64,000 nucleotides of DNA, taken from positions 1,396,001 to 1,460,000 of the forward strand of contig NZ_OY762276.1 in the NCBI RefSeq assembly GCF_963665445.1, written 5' to 3'. Both the position numbers and the translations under genes were made by a program. Source of the DNA: an uncultured Desulfobulbus sp. (GTDB taxonomy: Bacteria; Desulfobacterota; Desulfobulbia; Desulfobulbales; Desulfobulbaceae). Positions 1-9,563 of the stretch are shown piece after piece. Position 1 is the first letter of the stretch, and every line of letters starts with the position of its first letter. The notes under the pieces are model-generated. The model ran no database searches. It had not been told where the DNA came from and worked only from the letters and a program-made list of their open reading frames with translations.

Positions 1-1038
1 ATCTCCTCCTACGAACTTGATTTCTTCGGACGTGTTCGCAGCCTGAAAGATCAGGCGCTCGAACAGTACCTGGCCATGGAGGAAACCCATCGCAGCGCAC
101 AGATCAGTCTGGTGGCCGAGGTCGCTGGGGCCTATCTCACCTGGCTGACCGATAAAGAACTGCTGGCAATTACCGAGGACACCAAACGAACCGAGGAGGA
201 GTCCTACAAACTTATCGAGCAGCGGGCGACAGAGGGCATGGCAACCCAGCTTGATCTGGCGCAGGCACGAACCAGTCTGGAAACCGCCAAGGCCAACCTC
301 GCCATGTATCAACGGCAGGTCGCTCAGGATGTCAATAACCTCACCCTGTTGACCGGCGCCTCGTTGCCGACCCTTGAAAAAGAAGGGAAGGGACTCAACG
401 AACAGATGGCGCTTGCTGTTCCTCCGGTCCGTCTTTCTTCCTCTGTTCTTCTTCAGCGGCCTGATATTTTAGCCGCGGAGCATACCCTGAAAGCGGCCAA
501 TGCCGAAATCGGTGCTGCCAGGGCCGCATTTTTTCCAAGTATCAGCCTGACCGCCAGTGCAGGGAAAATCAGCGGTGATCTTTCCGATCTTTTTGACGGC
601 AATTCAGGCGCCTGGTTGTTCACCCCGAGCATCAGTCTGCCGATTTTTACCGCTGGCCGTCTCAAGGCTGAGTTGGATGTGGCCAAAATCAGTAAAGATG
701 TTTCGGTGGCCAACTATGAATTGGCAATTCAGACTGCTTTTCGCGAGGTCGCCGATGCATTGGTTGGCGGAGAGACCTATGAACGGCAGTTGGTGGCGCA
801 AAAGGCCAATCTTGCGGCCAATCAGGAGTATTACACCCTGGCCAAGGAGCGTTACCAGCAAGGATTGGATAGCTTCCTTACCTTGCTCGATGCCCAGCGA
901 TCACTCTACACGGCTCGACAGAATTGCCTCAGCCTGAGACTGGCGCAGCAGCTCAATCGAATCAATCTGTATAAGGTGTTGGGTGGGGGGTGGAACGAAC
1001 ATACCCCGAAGGTTGAGACCAATAGCAAGGCTTTGTGA
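1..1038 (+). CDS. Outer-membrane efflux factor (NodT/OprM type), 5' end outside window
   Basis: Outer-membrane channel of a tripartite drug-efflux pump. The frame is open from base 1, so the gene starts outside the window and its signal peptide and lipobox are not visible. The visible part has two OEP-type alpha-helical hairpin regions (for example RPDILAAEHTLKAANAEIG near the middle) and ends with the family's typical NLYKVLGGGW. It lies 9 bp upstream of a TetR gene, probably in one operon; the missing upstream genes are presumably an RND pump and its adaptor. The start and substrate are unknown. Family assignment is strong. Confidence 0.9.
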   Translation: MSSYELDFFGRVRSLKDQALEQYLAMEETHRSAQISLVAEVAGAYLTWLTDKELLAITEDTKRTEEESYKLIEQRATEGMATQLDLAQARTSLETAKANLAMYQRQVAQDVNNLTLLTGASLPTLEKEGKGLNEQMALAVPPVRLSSSVLLQRPDILAAEHTLKAANAEIGAARAAFFPSISLTASAGKISGDLSDLFDGNSGAWLFTPSISLPIFTAGRLKAELDVAKISKDVSVANYELAIQTAFREVADALVGGETYERQLVAQKANLAANQEYYTLAKERYQQGLDSFLTLLDAQRSLYTARQNCLSLRLAQQLNRINLYKVLGGGWNEHTPKVETNSKAL

Positions 1039-1047
1039 GTACGCATT

Positions 1048-1695
1048 ATGGCACGACGAACCAAAGAAGAGGCTCTGGAGACACGCAAGTCCATAATTGA
1101 TGCGGCTGTCAATGTTATTGCAAAAAAAGGTGTGGCCAATGCGTCGCTGACTGATATTGCCAAGGAAGCGGGCGTCACCCGGGGGGCGATCTATTGGCAT
1201 TTCGCCAACAAGGCGGATTTACTCAACGCTCTTTGGGAACAGGTGTTGGAGTTTTACGCCCCATTGACAGAGGCCAGTGAACGCGTCGAAGAACCCGATC
1301 CGTTGGGCAAACTGGAGGAGCTCTACGTCTCCTTTTTTGCCGGCATGGTGGACGATCCTCTCCAACAGCAGCTCTTTCGCATTCTTTTTGACGAGGGGGA
1401 TCGCAGCAAGGATACCGAGACTATCCGGAACCGCCATCAGGCGTTGCGTTTGGAACGGTACCATGGGATACAGCTTGTGTTGAACAATGCTCTGCGACGC
1501 GGTCAGATTCCCCAGGGATTTGATGTGCAAATGGGGACTGTGACCATTTTTTCCATGCTGCATGGACTTATTGCCAACTGGGTAATGAACCCTGAACTGG
1601 TTGACATCAAAAAGCATGGCCCGATGGTGGTGAAAATGGTCTTTCAGATGTTTCGTTCCTCAACGCCGATGGACCAATCGAGGGCAACTGCATAG
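1048..1695 (+). CDS. TetR/AcrR family transcriptional repressor
   Basis: A 215-residue TetR-family regulator. Residues about 10-57 form the DNA-binding helix-turn-helix, with the family signature TDIAKEAGVTRGAIYWHF followed by NKADLL. The remaining helices resemble the AcrR/TtgR ligand-binding domain of repressors that control RND efflux operons. It directly follows the outer-membrane factor gene, so it probably represses the operon of which it is the last gene. The facing gene on the other strand belongs to a second RND pump, which it might also control. The inducer is unknown. Confidence 0.9.
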   Translation: MARRTKEEALETRKSIIDAAVNVIAKKGVANASLTDIAKEAGVTRGAIYWHFANKADLLNALWEQVLEFYAPLTEASERVEEPDPLGKLEELYVSFFAGMVDDPLQQQLFRILFDEGDRSKDTETIRNRHQALRLERYHGIQLVLNNALRRGQIPQGFDVQMGTVTIFSMLHGLIANWVMNPELVDIKKHGPMVVKMVFQMFRSSTPMDQSRATA

Positions 1696-1758
1696 ATTTT
1701 CTTCTGGCAAGGGGGCGAGTTGCTTCCTGACAACATTTGTCAGTTTATGTACGAATGC

Positions 1759-1792
1759 AAAAAATTCAGGCCGGGCTCAGTGAGTCCGGCCT
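1759..1792 (-). terminator. Rho-independent terminator of the RND operon
   Basis: Stem AGGCCGG/CCGGCCT (1768-1774 and 1786-1792) with an 11-nt loop, followed on the minus strand by a run of six T. The stop codon of the RND pump gene (1777-1779) lies inside the hairpin. The plus-strand side has only a weak T-rich tail, so it may also slow transcription leaving the tetR gene. Confidence 0.75.
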
Positions 1793-4700
1793 TTGTCGTT
1801 TGTCAGCCACTGCTGCACATTCTCCATGTAGAGGTAAAAAACCGGGGTGACGTATAGGGTCAGGCTCTGGGAAAAGAGCAGACCGCCGACGATGGCCAGG
1901 CCGAGAGGCTGCCGCGATTCAGCACCGGCCCCGTAACCGACGGCTATGGGGATGCCGGCCATGAGTGCCGAGACGGTGGTCATCATGATCGGGCGAAAGC
2001 GAATGACGCAGGCCTGGTGGATGGCCGTGACCGCGTCCTTGCCCTCTGCCTGGGCGGCAATGGCAAAGTCGATCATCATGATGCCGTTTTTTTTGACCAG
2101 GCCAACCAGCATGATAATGCCGACAAAGGCGTAGACGGAAAGCTCGACCTTGAAGGCCATCAGGGTAATAAGCGCCCCGAATCCGGCAAAGGGAAGGGCG
2201 GTGAGGATGGTCAGCGGATGGATGAAACTTTCATAGAGGATGCCGAGCACGATATAGATGACCACGATCGCCAGAACCAGCAGCCATCCCATGTTTGCCT
2301 GGGCATCTTGAAACTGTTGGGCATTGCCCTGAAAGGAGGCAGTGATTCCTGAAGGGACCAACTCATCGGCATGGTGCTGCACATCAGCCAGCACTTGGCT
2401 GAGGGCAAATCCCGGCTTGATGTTAAAGGAAATGGTCACCGAAGGCAGCTGACCGGAATGGTTGATGGAAAGCGGCCCTAAACGTTCATGGAGACTGGCT
2501 ACGGTAGACAGCGGAACCAGCGGTCCTTGGCTGGAACGAATGTGCAGAAAATCAAGGGATCCGGCATCCACCTGGAATCGTTTTTCAAACTCAAGGATGA
2601 CGCTGTACTGGTCATTGGCGGCAAATATGGTGGAAATATCGCGGTTGCCGTAGGCACTGTAGAGGGTGTTCTCGATCCGCTCCGGTGATATTCCCAAAAG
2701 CAAGGCCCGATCACGGTCAATATCCACGTACAGTTCGGGATTGTCCACCTGCAGGTCGCTTGATACATCCACCAGGCCGGGGATATCGAGCATCATCTGC
2801 TCCATCTTCCGTGAAAGGGTGTAGAGTTGTTCGTTGTCGGCTCCGCCAAAGGTAATCTGGTAGAGACTGCGTGAACGGCGTCCGCCAATGGTGACCGGCA
2901 AGGGATTGACCAGCATGGTACGGATGCCGGGGACGGAATTGAGCTGGGGCCGCAGTTCCTCGATGACCTCATCGGCGCTCAATGGTCGTTCGGAACGTGG
3001 TTTGAGGATGATGATCAGTCGTCCGCCGGAGCTGGTGCTGACCATGAAGCGGTCGATATTTTCATTTTTTCTGGTGATTTCGGCCAGCTTTTCCATGTGT
3101 TCGACAAGGTTTGCCCAGGAGATACCCTGGTCGGTCTTGATCGAGGCGACTATGAACGATCGGTCCTCGGCCGGAATAAATCCCTTGGGAATGACAACAA
3201 ACAGATAGACGGTCAGAGCGAGCACCGCCAGGGAAAAAAGCATGGTCGTGCGGCGGTATCGCAACACCTTCTGCAGGGAGCGGTCGTAGCGGTCAACCAT
3301 CCAGCTGTATCCGGCCTCGGTCACCTCAAACAGTCGGCCCGAGGGGCGGAGGTGATTTTCGCGCAGAAAACGGCTGCAGAGCATCGGCGCCAGGCTCAGG
3401 CTGATCACGCCGCTAATCAACACCGATACACCGATGGTCACGGAAAATTCACGGAAGAGGCGGCCCATGACGCCGGTGAGAAAGAGCAGGGGAATGAAGA
3501 TCGCCACCAGCGAAAGGGTCATGGAGATGATGGTGAAGCCCACTTCGCGTGCACCGTCAATGGCCGCCTGCAGCCGGGGTTTCCCCATTTCCATGTGACG
3601 GACGATGTTTTCCAGGACCACGATCGAGTCGTCGACCACAAAACCCACCGAAAGCGTGAGCGCCATCAGGGACATGTTGTTGAGGCTGTAGCCGAGCAGG
3701 TACATGACCGCAAAGGTGCCGACCAGCGACATGGGCAGAGAGAGGCTGGGAATGACCGTGGCGCCAAGGTTGCGGATAAAGAGAAAGATAACCAGAACCA
3801 CCAGGACAAGGGTCAGCAGCAGGGTGAACTGAATATCTTCTACCGAGGCCTTGATCGAGGTGCTGCCGTCGCGAAGCACGTCGAGGCGGATGGATGCGGG
3901 GAGTCCCTCGGTCAGTTGGGGAAGAAGCGATTTGACCGCATCCGCCACCGCGATGGTGTTCATGCCCGGCTGTTTTTCAATGGCGAGAAAGATGGACTGG
4001 GCCGAGGTGGTGGGGGTGAAGAACCAGGCACCAGACTGATCATCCTCAACGCTGTCGATGACGTTTGCGATGTCGGCAAGTTTGATAGGCCGGTTGTTAC
4101 GTACCGCCACGGTCACATCTTTGTACTGTTCGGCCACCTTGAGCTCGCCGCTGGCCTGGAGGGTGAGATTGCGGTGCGGTCCCACCAACTGGCCCATGGG
4201 CAGGTTGGCATTCTGTGCACTGATTGCTTGCGAGACTTCTGCCGGGTCAAGATCATAGCCCTTGAGTTTGCCAGGATCCAATTGGACCCGAACCGCATAT
4301 TTGCGGGAGCCGCGCAGGGTCACCTGAGCCACACCGTTGATCATCGAGATCCGTTGGCTCATGATCTCGCCGTACTGGTCCAGCAGGGAGAGCGGCAGGA
4401 TTGGACTGTTGAGGGAGAGATAGAGAATCGGGTCGACCGCCGGGTTGGTCTTGCGAAAAGATGGCGGCGAGGGCATGTCATCGGGCAGGCGGCGGGCTGC
4501 CAGGGATATGGCGGTCTGGACATCCTGGGCAGCGGCATCGATATTGCGCTCCAGGGAAAATTGGAGCGTGATTTGGGTGGAGCCGGTACTGCTGACCGAA
4601 CTCATCGAGTCGATGCCGCTGATGGTGGCAAATTGCTTTTCCAGCACCGTGGCCACAGTCGATGCCATGGTCTCCGGACTGGCGCCGGGCAGGTTGGCAT

Positions 4701-4845
4701 AGACCACGATGGTGGGAAAATCGACATTGGGCAGGTCGGAAACCGCCAACTGCCTGTAGCCGATCAAACCGGCAAGGAGAATGCTCAACATGATCAGCAC
4801 GGTCATGACCGGCCGACGGATAAAGAGGTCGGATACGCCGATCAT
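1777..4845 (-). CDS. RND multidrug efflux inner-membrane pump (MdtB/MdtC-like)
   Basis: A 1022-residue inner-membrane proton/drug antiporter of the HAE-1 RND family. It begins with the typical SDLFIRRPVMTVLIMLSI first helix, has two large periplasmic loops, and carries the TM4 proton-relay pair in GFVVDDSIVVLEN (about residue 405) and the TM10 lysine in GLVKKNGIMMIDFA. The wording of conserved segments (SDLPNVDFPTI, DPILYLSLNS) is closest to MdtB/MdtC pumps, which can act as heteromers, but only one pump gene is present. It overlaps the adaptor gene by 4 bp, so translation is probably coupled. Confidence 0.93.
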   Translation of the reverse strand: MIGVSDLFIRRPVMTVLIMLSILLAGLIGYRQLAVSDLPNVDFPTIVVYANLPGASPETMASTVATVLEKQFATISGIDSMSSVSSTGSTQITLQFSLERNIDAAAQDVQTAISLAARRLPDDMPSPPSFRKTNPAVDPILYLSLNSPILPLSLLDQYGEIMSQRISMINGVAQVTLRGSRKYAVRVQLDPGKLKGYDLDPAEVSQAISAQNANLPMGQLVGPHRNLTLQASGELKVAEQYKDVTVAVRNNRPIKLADIANVIDSVEDDQSGAWFFTPTTSAQSIFLAIEKQPGMNTIAVADAVKSLLPQLTEGLPASIRLDVLRDGSTSIKASVEDIQFTLLLTLVLVVLVIFLFIRNLGATVIPSLSLPMSLVGTFAVMYLLGYSLNNMSLMALTLSVGFVVDDSIVVLENIVRHMEMGKPRLQAAIDGAREVGFTIISMTLSLVAIFIPLLFLTGVMGRLFREFSVTIGVSVLISGVISLSLAPMLCSRFLRENHLRPSGRLFEVTEAGYSWMVDRYDRSLQKVLRYRRTTMLFSLAVLALTVYLFVVIPKGFIPAEDRSFIVASIKTDQGISWANLVEHMEKLAEITRKNENIDRFMVSTSSGGRLIIILKPRSERPLSADEVIEELRPQLNSVPGIRTMLVNPLPVTIGGRRSRSLYQITFGGADNEQLYTLSRKMEQMMLDIPGLVDVSSDLQVDNPELYVDIDRDRALLLGISPERIENTLYSAYGNRDISTIFAANDQYSVILEFEKRFQVDAGSLDFLHIRSSQGPLVPLSTVASLHERLGPLSINHSGQLPSVTISFNIKPGFALSQVLADVQHHADELVPSGITASFQGNAQQFQDAQANMGWLLVLAIVVIYIVLGILYESFIHPLTILTALPFAGFGALITLMAFKVELSVYAFVGIIMLVGLVKKNGIMMIDFAIAAQAEGKDAVTAIHQACVIRFRPIMMTTVSALMAGIPIAVGYGAGAESRQPLGLAIVGGLLFSQSLTLYVTPVFYLYMENVQQWLTNDKGRTH

Positions 4846-6047
4846 GGCTGCCCTGAGGCCTTTTTCCCGGTCTTGTCGTTTCGTTCCACGATCTTGGTCC
4901 CGTTTTCGAGCAGCATCTGACCGTCGGTGACCACCTTTTCCCCTCCTTTCAGTCCCTGGCCGATAACCGTGTACCCGTGGTAACGCATCTCCGCAGTGAC
5001 CAGGCGATACTCCGCCTTGTGATCCGCATCCACCACAAAGACATAGGGGCCCTGTTGCCCCATCTGCACGGCCTGGGAAGGAACCACCAGGACATCCGAT
5101 TTATCGGTGAGATGAAGGCGGATGTCGACCAGTTGGCCCGGCCAGAGCCGCAGGTCGCTGTTGGCGAACTCGGACTTGAGTTTGATGACGCCGGTGGTTG
5201 GGTCAACTGCATTGTCGATAAAGACCAGCCGGCCCTCGATCGGATCTTGATTTGTTGCCACCCGGACCAGGGTCTCCAGGGGATGCTGCTGCTGGGAGGT
5301 CATGATTTCCTGCAGGTGTCGACCTGGCAGGGTGAAGGTGACCAGAATCGGGTTCAAACTTTTGATCGTGACCATGGGGGTGTCCGCATTGGCCTTGATC
5401 AGGTTGCCCTGATCGCTGAGCAATTCGCCGGCACGACCGGAAAACGGTGCCCTGATCGAGCAGAAGCCGAGGTTGAGGCGGGCGCCTTCAATGGCAGCCA
5501 GATCGGCCTTGATGGAGGCGCTTAGGGTCGCAACCAGAGTTTGGGCCTGATCCGCCTGTTCGCGGGAAACCAGGCCACGGGCCGCTGCCGGGAGATAACG
5601 GGCCAGGTCGCGGCGGGCGTTTTCCAGATCAGCCCTGTCTTTCGTCAAAAGCGCCTCAGCCTTGGCCAGTTCAGCCGCATAGGGGCGGGGATCGATGGAA
5701 AAGAGCAGGCCGCCTGCGCGCAGGTCCTGGCCCTCGCTGAAATGGACCTTCTGCAAAATTCCGGTGATCTGCGAGCGGATTTCCACCGTGTTTGCGGCCT
5801 CCACATGGCCGGTCGCCTCGAGTTCGACCGGAATGGTGCGGGACGCGCTGAGGGCGGTGCTTACCGGAATGGCCGGTCGCGGTTTTTTCCCTTTTTGTTC
5901 CGATTTCGTTTCCTGAAAACAGCCGGCAAGGAAAAAAATGGAGAGCACAATTACCAGGGAGGCTGCGCTTTGCAACAAACCTCCAACAGAGGAACCCATA
6001 CATTGTACGTGGTTTGATCGGGAGGGGTGGTAGAAAGAAAAATTCAT
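4842..6047 (-). CDS. RND efflux periplasmic adaptor (membrane fusion lipoprotein)
   Basis: Periplasmic adaptor linking the RND pump to the outer-membrane factor. A hydrophobic segment ends in the lipobox LAGC (Cys about residue 43), so it is probably an inner-membrane lipoprotein. It then shows the usual barrel-sandwich halves (VEIRSQITGILQKVHFSEG and CSIRAPFSGRAGEL), a coiled-coil hairpin between them and a beta-barrel. The start at 6047 overlaps the preceding stop codon (ATGA). An internal ATG at 5999 would give a more ordinary-length signal peptide. Confidence 0.9.
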   Translation of the reverse strand: MNFSFYHPSRSNHVQCMGSSVGGLLQSAASLVIVLSIFFLAGCFQETKSEQKGKKPRPAIPVSTALSASRTIPVELEATGHVEAANTVEIRSQITGILQKVHFSEGQDLRAGGLLFSIDPRPYAAELAKAEALLTKDRADLENARRDLARYLPAAARGLVSREQADQAQTLVATLSASIKADLAAIEGARLNLGFCSIRAPFSGRAGELLSDQGNLIKANADTPMVTIKSLNPILVTFTLPGRHLQEIMTSQQQHPLETLVRVATNQDPIEGRLVFIDNAVDPTTGVIKLKSEFANSDLRLWPGQLVDIRLHLTDKSDVLVVPSQAVQMGQQGPYVFVVDADHKAEYRLVTAEMRYHGYTVIGQGLKGGEKVVTDGQMLLENGTKIVERNDKTGKKASGQP

Positions 6048-7525
6048 GGGTGCGCTGGTACCGTCGTCTGAGAAATTTTTCTTGAAGGGTGAGTCATCTC
6101 CCCGGCAGTGCCGGCCTGTTGCCAGCCGCCACCCAAGGCTTTATAGAGCGCAATCATTGCCAGGGAGAGGCGCTGCTCGCTTTGGATCAATTTGTCCTCT
6201 GCCTGGGCCAGGGTGGTTTCCGCCACAAGGACGTTAAGAAAGGTGTTCAATCCGGCGGTGTACTGGTACTGGGAGATCTTTGTCGCTGTACGGGAAGAGA
6301 GCACCGCCTGTTGCAGCTGCCTCCGGGCCGCATTTTCCCGTTCAAATTCGACCAGTGCATCTTCGACTTCAACCAGGGCGTTCAACACTGTTTTCTCGTA
6401 GGCGTGGCGGGCTCGGTCCAGCCGGGCTTCACTGGCGGCAAGTGTTGCCCTTCGACGGCCTCCATCAAAGAGTGACCATTGGATCGTCGGCCCCAGGCTC
6501 CAATAACGGCTACCGGAGGTGATGAGTTGATGCAGGTCCGTGCTTTGCATTCCCCCGAGGGCAGCCAGGGAAAAGCGGGGGAAGAGGTCTGCGGTGGCGA
6601 CGCCGACCTCGGCATTGGCCGTTGCCAGCTGACGTTCGACGCTACGGATATCGGGGCGCTGGCGGGTAAGCTCCGAGGGCAGCAACAGTGGCAGGTTGAG
6701 TGGCGGCAGCGGCAGGGGAGCTTCCCCCAACCAGTTCCGATCCTGGACCTGTCTGGCCAATAACAGCGCAAGTTGATGATGGGACTTCGCCGCCGAACTT
6801 TCCAGAGGCGGAATCTGGGCCTGAAGCAGGGCCAACTGGGTCTGCGCCTGGGCTACCTCAAGCGCATTGCCCAGGCCGGTGGCGAATCGATCGCGGGTGA
6901 GCTGCAGGGTCTGATTCTGTAACTCGATGTTTTTCCGGGCAATGCGTAACCGATTTTGTGCGGCCCGCAGGTCGATGTAATTTTTTGCCACTTCAGCAGT
7001 CAGGCTGACCAGCACGTCACGGTAATCCTCGATCGTGGCTTGCACCGTGGCTGCGGCAGCTTCGCTCTGGCGGCGGGAACCGCCAAAGATGTCCACCTCC
7101 CATGCGGCATCGAAATCGAGCACAAACAGGTTCTGTTCGACACCCCCTGAAGGGATATTTTCACTTTTGCGTGAATTGGTGGCGCTCGAACCAAGGTCCA
7201 CTGAGGGCTGTAGATCGGCATCGGCAAGGCGAGCCTGAGCCCTGGCCTCGCGGATACGTGTTTCAGCAATGGCAAGATCGGGATTGATCGTGATCGCCTC
7301 TGTTATCAGGGTGGAAAGCTGACGGTCCTGAAACAGCCCCCACCACAGGGCCACTGTCCTGCCATCGGCGGAATGAGTCTGTACCTCAGCGTTTCGCCAA
7401 TCTCGGGGAAGAGACATCGCTGGCAGTTGGTAGTCGGGGCCGACAGGGGAGCAGGCCGTCAACAGTGCCACAATCCCCCATGGTAACAATCGATGGATCA
7501 AGCCAGTTAAACGGCATCTGCTCAT
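6044..7525 (-). CDS. Outer-membrane efflux lipoprotein (NodT/OprM family)
   Basis: Outer-membrane exit duct of the minus-strand RND operon. The chosen start at 7525 gives a clean lipoprotein signal, MSRCRLTGLIHRLLPWG followed by LLTAC, and then CSPVGPDYQLP as in OprM proteins. An ATG at 7654 extends the frame by 43 residues that look non-coding, and it lies upstream of the transcription start predicted from the promoter at 7646-7674. Two OEP repeats follow, with RPDIRSVERQLATANAEVG and the terminal LYKALGGGW. It is the first gene of the pump operon and overlaps the adaptor gene. Confidence 0.88.
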   Translation of the reverse strand: MSRCRLTGLIHRLLPWGIVALLTACSPVGPDYQLPAMSLPRDWRNAEVQTHSADGRTVALWWGLFQDRQLSTLITEAITINPDLAIAETRIREARAQARLADADLQPSVDLGSSATNSRKSENIPSGGVEQNLFVLDFDAAWEVDIFGGSRRQSEAAAATVQATIEDYRDVLVSLTAEVAKNYIDLRAAQNRLRIARKNIELQNQTLQLTRDRFATGLGNALEVAQAQTQLALLQAQIPPLESSAAKSHHQLALLLARQVQDRNWLGEAPLPLPPLNLPLLLPSELTRQRPDIRSVERQLATANAEVGVATADLFPRFSLAALGGMQSTDLHQLITSGSRYWSLGPTIQWSLFDGGRRRATLAASEARLDRARHAYEKTVLNALVEVEDALVEFERENAARRQLQQAVLSSRTATKISQYQYTAGLNTFLNVLVAETTLAQAEDKLIQSEQRLSLAMIALYKALGGGWQQAGTAGEMTHPSRKISQTTVPAHP

Positions 7526-7645
7526 GGAGAGGCGATTCCCAGGGGGAAGAAGGTTGTCGCGGACAAGCTTCGGGATGACGAAGGTACCAGGATGTGGTTG
7601 AGGAACAGTTCGGCTGCCGGGAAGATGAATTCGACTAAGATGCCT

Positions 7646-7674
7646 AGAATACATGAATGCCTGGTAATGTTCAA
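7646..7674 (-). promoter_or_regulatory. Sigma-70-type promoter of the minus-strand RND operon
   Basis: On the minus strand TTGAAC (7669-7674) and TATTCT (7646-7651) are separated by exactly 17 bp. They lie between the sigma-54 activator gene and the efflux outer-membrane factor. Transcription would begin near 7639, which favours the downstream start codon at 7525. Confidence 0.55.
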
Positions 7675-7735
7675 AGTAAATTGCGTGGGGGCAAACCGAT
7701 TGTGTACGCTCGTGCTGTACCTGTCCCCCGTTCGC

Positions 7736-9265
7736 TCAAGTCCGACGTTTATAGTGTATGCCGAGTTTATTCATTCGTGCCCGCAATGTGTTGGGATGGA
7801 GACCTAGAATCTCTGCCGCCCCTCCGGCACCGTTGATTTTGCCCTTGCAGTGGTACAGCACCTTGTGGATATGAGCGGTCATCACCTCATCAAGGCGAAA
7901 CAGGGCAGGGGAGGCATCGATTCCTTCAGTGGTCTTCGCGCATTGCTCAAAGGGCAGAGAGGTGAAGGAGAGGCTGCCGTTGCGGTTGAGGATCAGTTCG
8001 CGTTCGACCAAATTTTCCAGCTCACGCACGTTTCCTGGCCAGTGGTAACGCCGCATGCGCTCCAGTGCACCGGGAATGATGGTCGGTAAGTGTTTGATGC
8101 CGATTTCCCGTGCCTTTTTCGCGATGAAGTGCATGGCGAGGGCTGGGATGTCTTCCCGTCTTTGCCTGAGCGGAGGAATGATAATGGGAAAGACATTGAT
8201 TCGAAACCAGAGATCCTCGCGAAAGGTGTTCTCCAGGACCATGGATTCCAGATTGCGATGGGTGGCGGCAATGATACGAATATCCAGTGGAATCGGTTTT
8301 TGACCACCCACTCGGTCAATTTCCCGGTTTTGCAGAACGCGTAACAGTCGGATTTGCGCCTGAGGCGGGAGTTCACCGATCTCATCGAGAAAAATCGTGC
8401 CGCCGTTGGCCCGTTCAAATCGTCCTCGTCTGTTGGTGATGGCGCCGGTAAAGGCCCCTTTGTCATGGCCGAAGAGCTCGCTGTCGACCAGATGTTCCGG
8501 AATGGCGCCACAGTTAACCTTGATGAACGGACCATCCTTGAAGGTCGAGGAAAAATGGATGGCGTTGGCGATCAACTCTTTGCCGGTTCCGGTCTCACCG
8601 AGCAGTAGCACCGTGTTATTGAGCGGTGCCACCTGCCCCACCATCTGAATGACGTTGGCCAGGCCTCCCTCCCTGCCGATAATTTCATCACCGCTGCGCT
8701 GGTTGAGTTGCCGGCTGAGCAACCGATTGTCTTCAATCAATAAATCTCGGTAGCGTCGTATTTTATCGTGGGCGATGGCATTGGCCAGGGCCACGGTGAA
8801 GGGTTGGCTGATGTCGGCCACCAGATCAAGGTGTTGCCGGCTGAAGCAACCTTCACGATTGCCACGGAAATTGAGAGCTCCCTGAAGTTTGTCATCCATC
8901 CACAGAGGGAGAATGAGGTCCGCTTTGTTCTTGAGTTTGAAGAGGACCGAAATCTTGCGGATCAGCTCATTGTGATCGGGACTGAGGATCATAGGTTCAT
9001 GCATGGTCGCGGCCAGTTGCTCGACCTCGGACCAGAGATCCCCGGGGATGGGAAGAATTTCCTCCGGGTAGAGCTCCTGATTGTCGGTGGCCAAGGCAAT
9101 CCGGCGCAGGGCGCCAAGTTCCTGGTCACGGATGGTCAGGCTGAGACCAATGATAGGAAAGTGCTGTTTGAAATAATCAAACACATTTGCAATGGCTGTA
9201 GCAATGTTCAGGCTGCCGCAGATACGGAGGGTAGTTTCGCGGAAAAATTCGTCGTGTTGAACCAT
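7736..9265 (-). CDS. Sigma-54-dependent transcriptional activator (GAF-AAA+-Fis)
   Basis: A 509-residue enhancer-binding protein for RNA polymerase with sigma-54. Residues about 1-165 form a GAF-like sensory domain. The AAA+ domain has Walker A GETGTGKE (about residues 223-230), the sigma-54 contact loop GAFTGA, Walker B FLDEIGE and the R-finger region. The C-terminus carries a Fis-type HTH, AAEILGLHPNTLRARM. There is no receiver domain, so it probably senses a small ligand directly. It is divergent from the emrAB-like genes, whose upstream region has a sigma-54-like promoter and inverted repeats; control of that pump is an inference. Confidence 0.92.
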   Translation of the reverse strand: MVQHDEFFRETTLRICGSLNIATAIANVFDYFKQHFPIIGLSLTIRDQELGALRRIALATDNQELYPEEILPIPGDLWSEVEQLAATMHEPMILSPDHNELIRKISVLFKLKNKADLILPLWMDDKLQGALNFRGNREGCFSRQHLDLVADISQPFTVALANAIAHDKIRRYRDLLIEDNRLLSRQLNQRSGDEIIGREGGLANVIQMVGQVAPLNNTVLLLGETGTGKELIANAIHFSSTFKDGPFIKVNCGAIPEHLVDSELFGHDKGAFTGAITNRRGRFERANGGTIFLDEIGELPPQAQIRLLRVLQNREIDRVGGQKPIPLDIRIIAATHRNLESMVLENTFREDLWFRINVFPIIIPPLRQRREDIPALAMHFIAKKAREIGIKHLPTIIPGALERMRRYHWPGNVRELENLVERELILNRNGSLSFTSLPFEQCAKTTEGIDASPALFRLDEVMTAHIHKVLYHCKGKINGAGGAAEILGLHPNTLRARMNKLGIHYKRRT

Positions 9266-9300
9266 GCTCTGCTCACTGAAATTAGATAAAAATCTACCGA

Positions 9301-9349
9301 ATATGGTGATAGTCGCCTATGTTACCATATTTGGTTGGAATTTTTCCAA
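9301..9349. promoter_or_regulatory. Candidate enhancer (activator-binding) inverted repeats
   Basis: Two inverted repeats lie between the sigma-54 activator gene and the emrA-like gene. One is ATATGGT (9301-9307) with ACCATAT (9324-9330). The other is TTGGAA-TTT-TTCCAA (9335-9349). They sit 60-125 bp upstream of the sigma-54-like promoter at 9409-9425, a normal distance for enhancer-binding proteins. Their use as binding sites is inferred. Confidence 0.4.
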
Positions 9350-9408
9350 TATTTGGTAATTTTTAAGACGTTATTGCTCAATATTACTGAAAATACAGTA
9401 AAAAATAT

Positions 9409-9425
9409 TTGGTATACTTTTCGCT
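9409..9425 (+). promoter_or_regulatory. Candidate sigma-54 (-24/-12) promoter of the emrAB-like operon
   Basis: TTGGTAT-N5-TCGCT has the GG (9411-9412) and GC (9423-9424) at the spacing required for sigma-54 promoters. The -14/-15 positions are not ideal. It lies about 140 bp upstream of the first pump gene and beside the gene of a sigma-54 activator. Confidence 0.45.
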
Positions 9426-9563
9426 GGTACATTTGATTGCACAACCGCAACAACCTCGGGATAACTGTGAACCGAGCACTTTTAAGACGCAAAATCAAAA
9501 CCTTGCGAAGATTGAACGTTCATTTTCGATGGCTTTGCCAAAAAAGATAAACCACGAATATAC

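Noticed and set aside
3097-4920. 607-codon open frame opposite the RND pump gene
   Set aside because: It is antisense to a clearly conserved RND gene, is composed of low-complexity His/Gln/Gly/Asp-rich sequence and has no family resemblance.
9424-9443. TGGTAC...TTGCAC second sigma-54-like match before the emrA-like gene
   Set aside because: The GG-to-GC distance is one base too long; the overlapping match at 9409-9425 has the correct distance.
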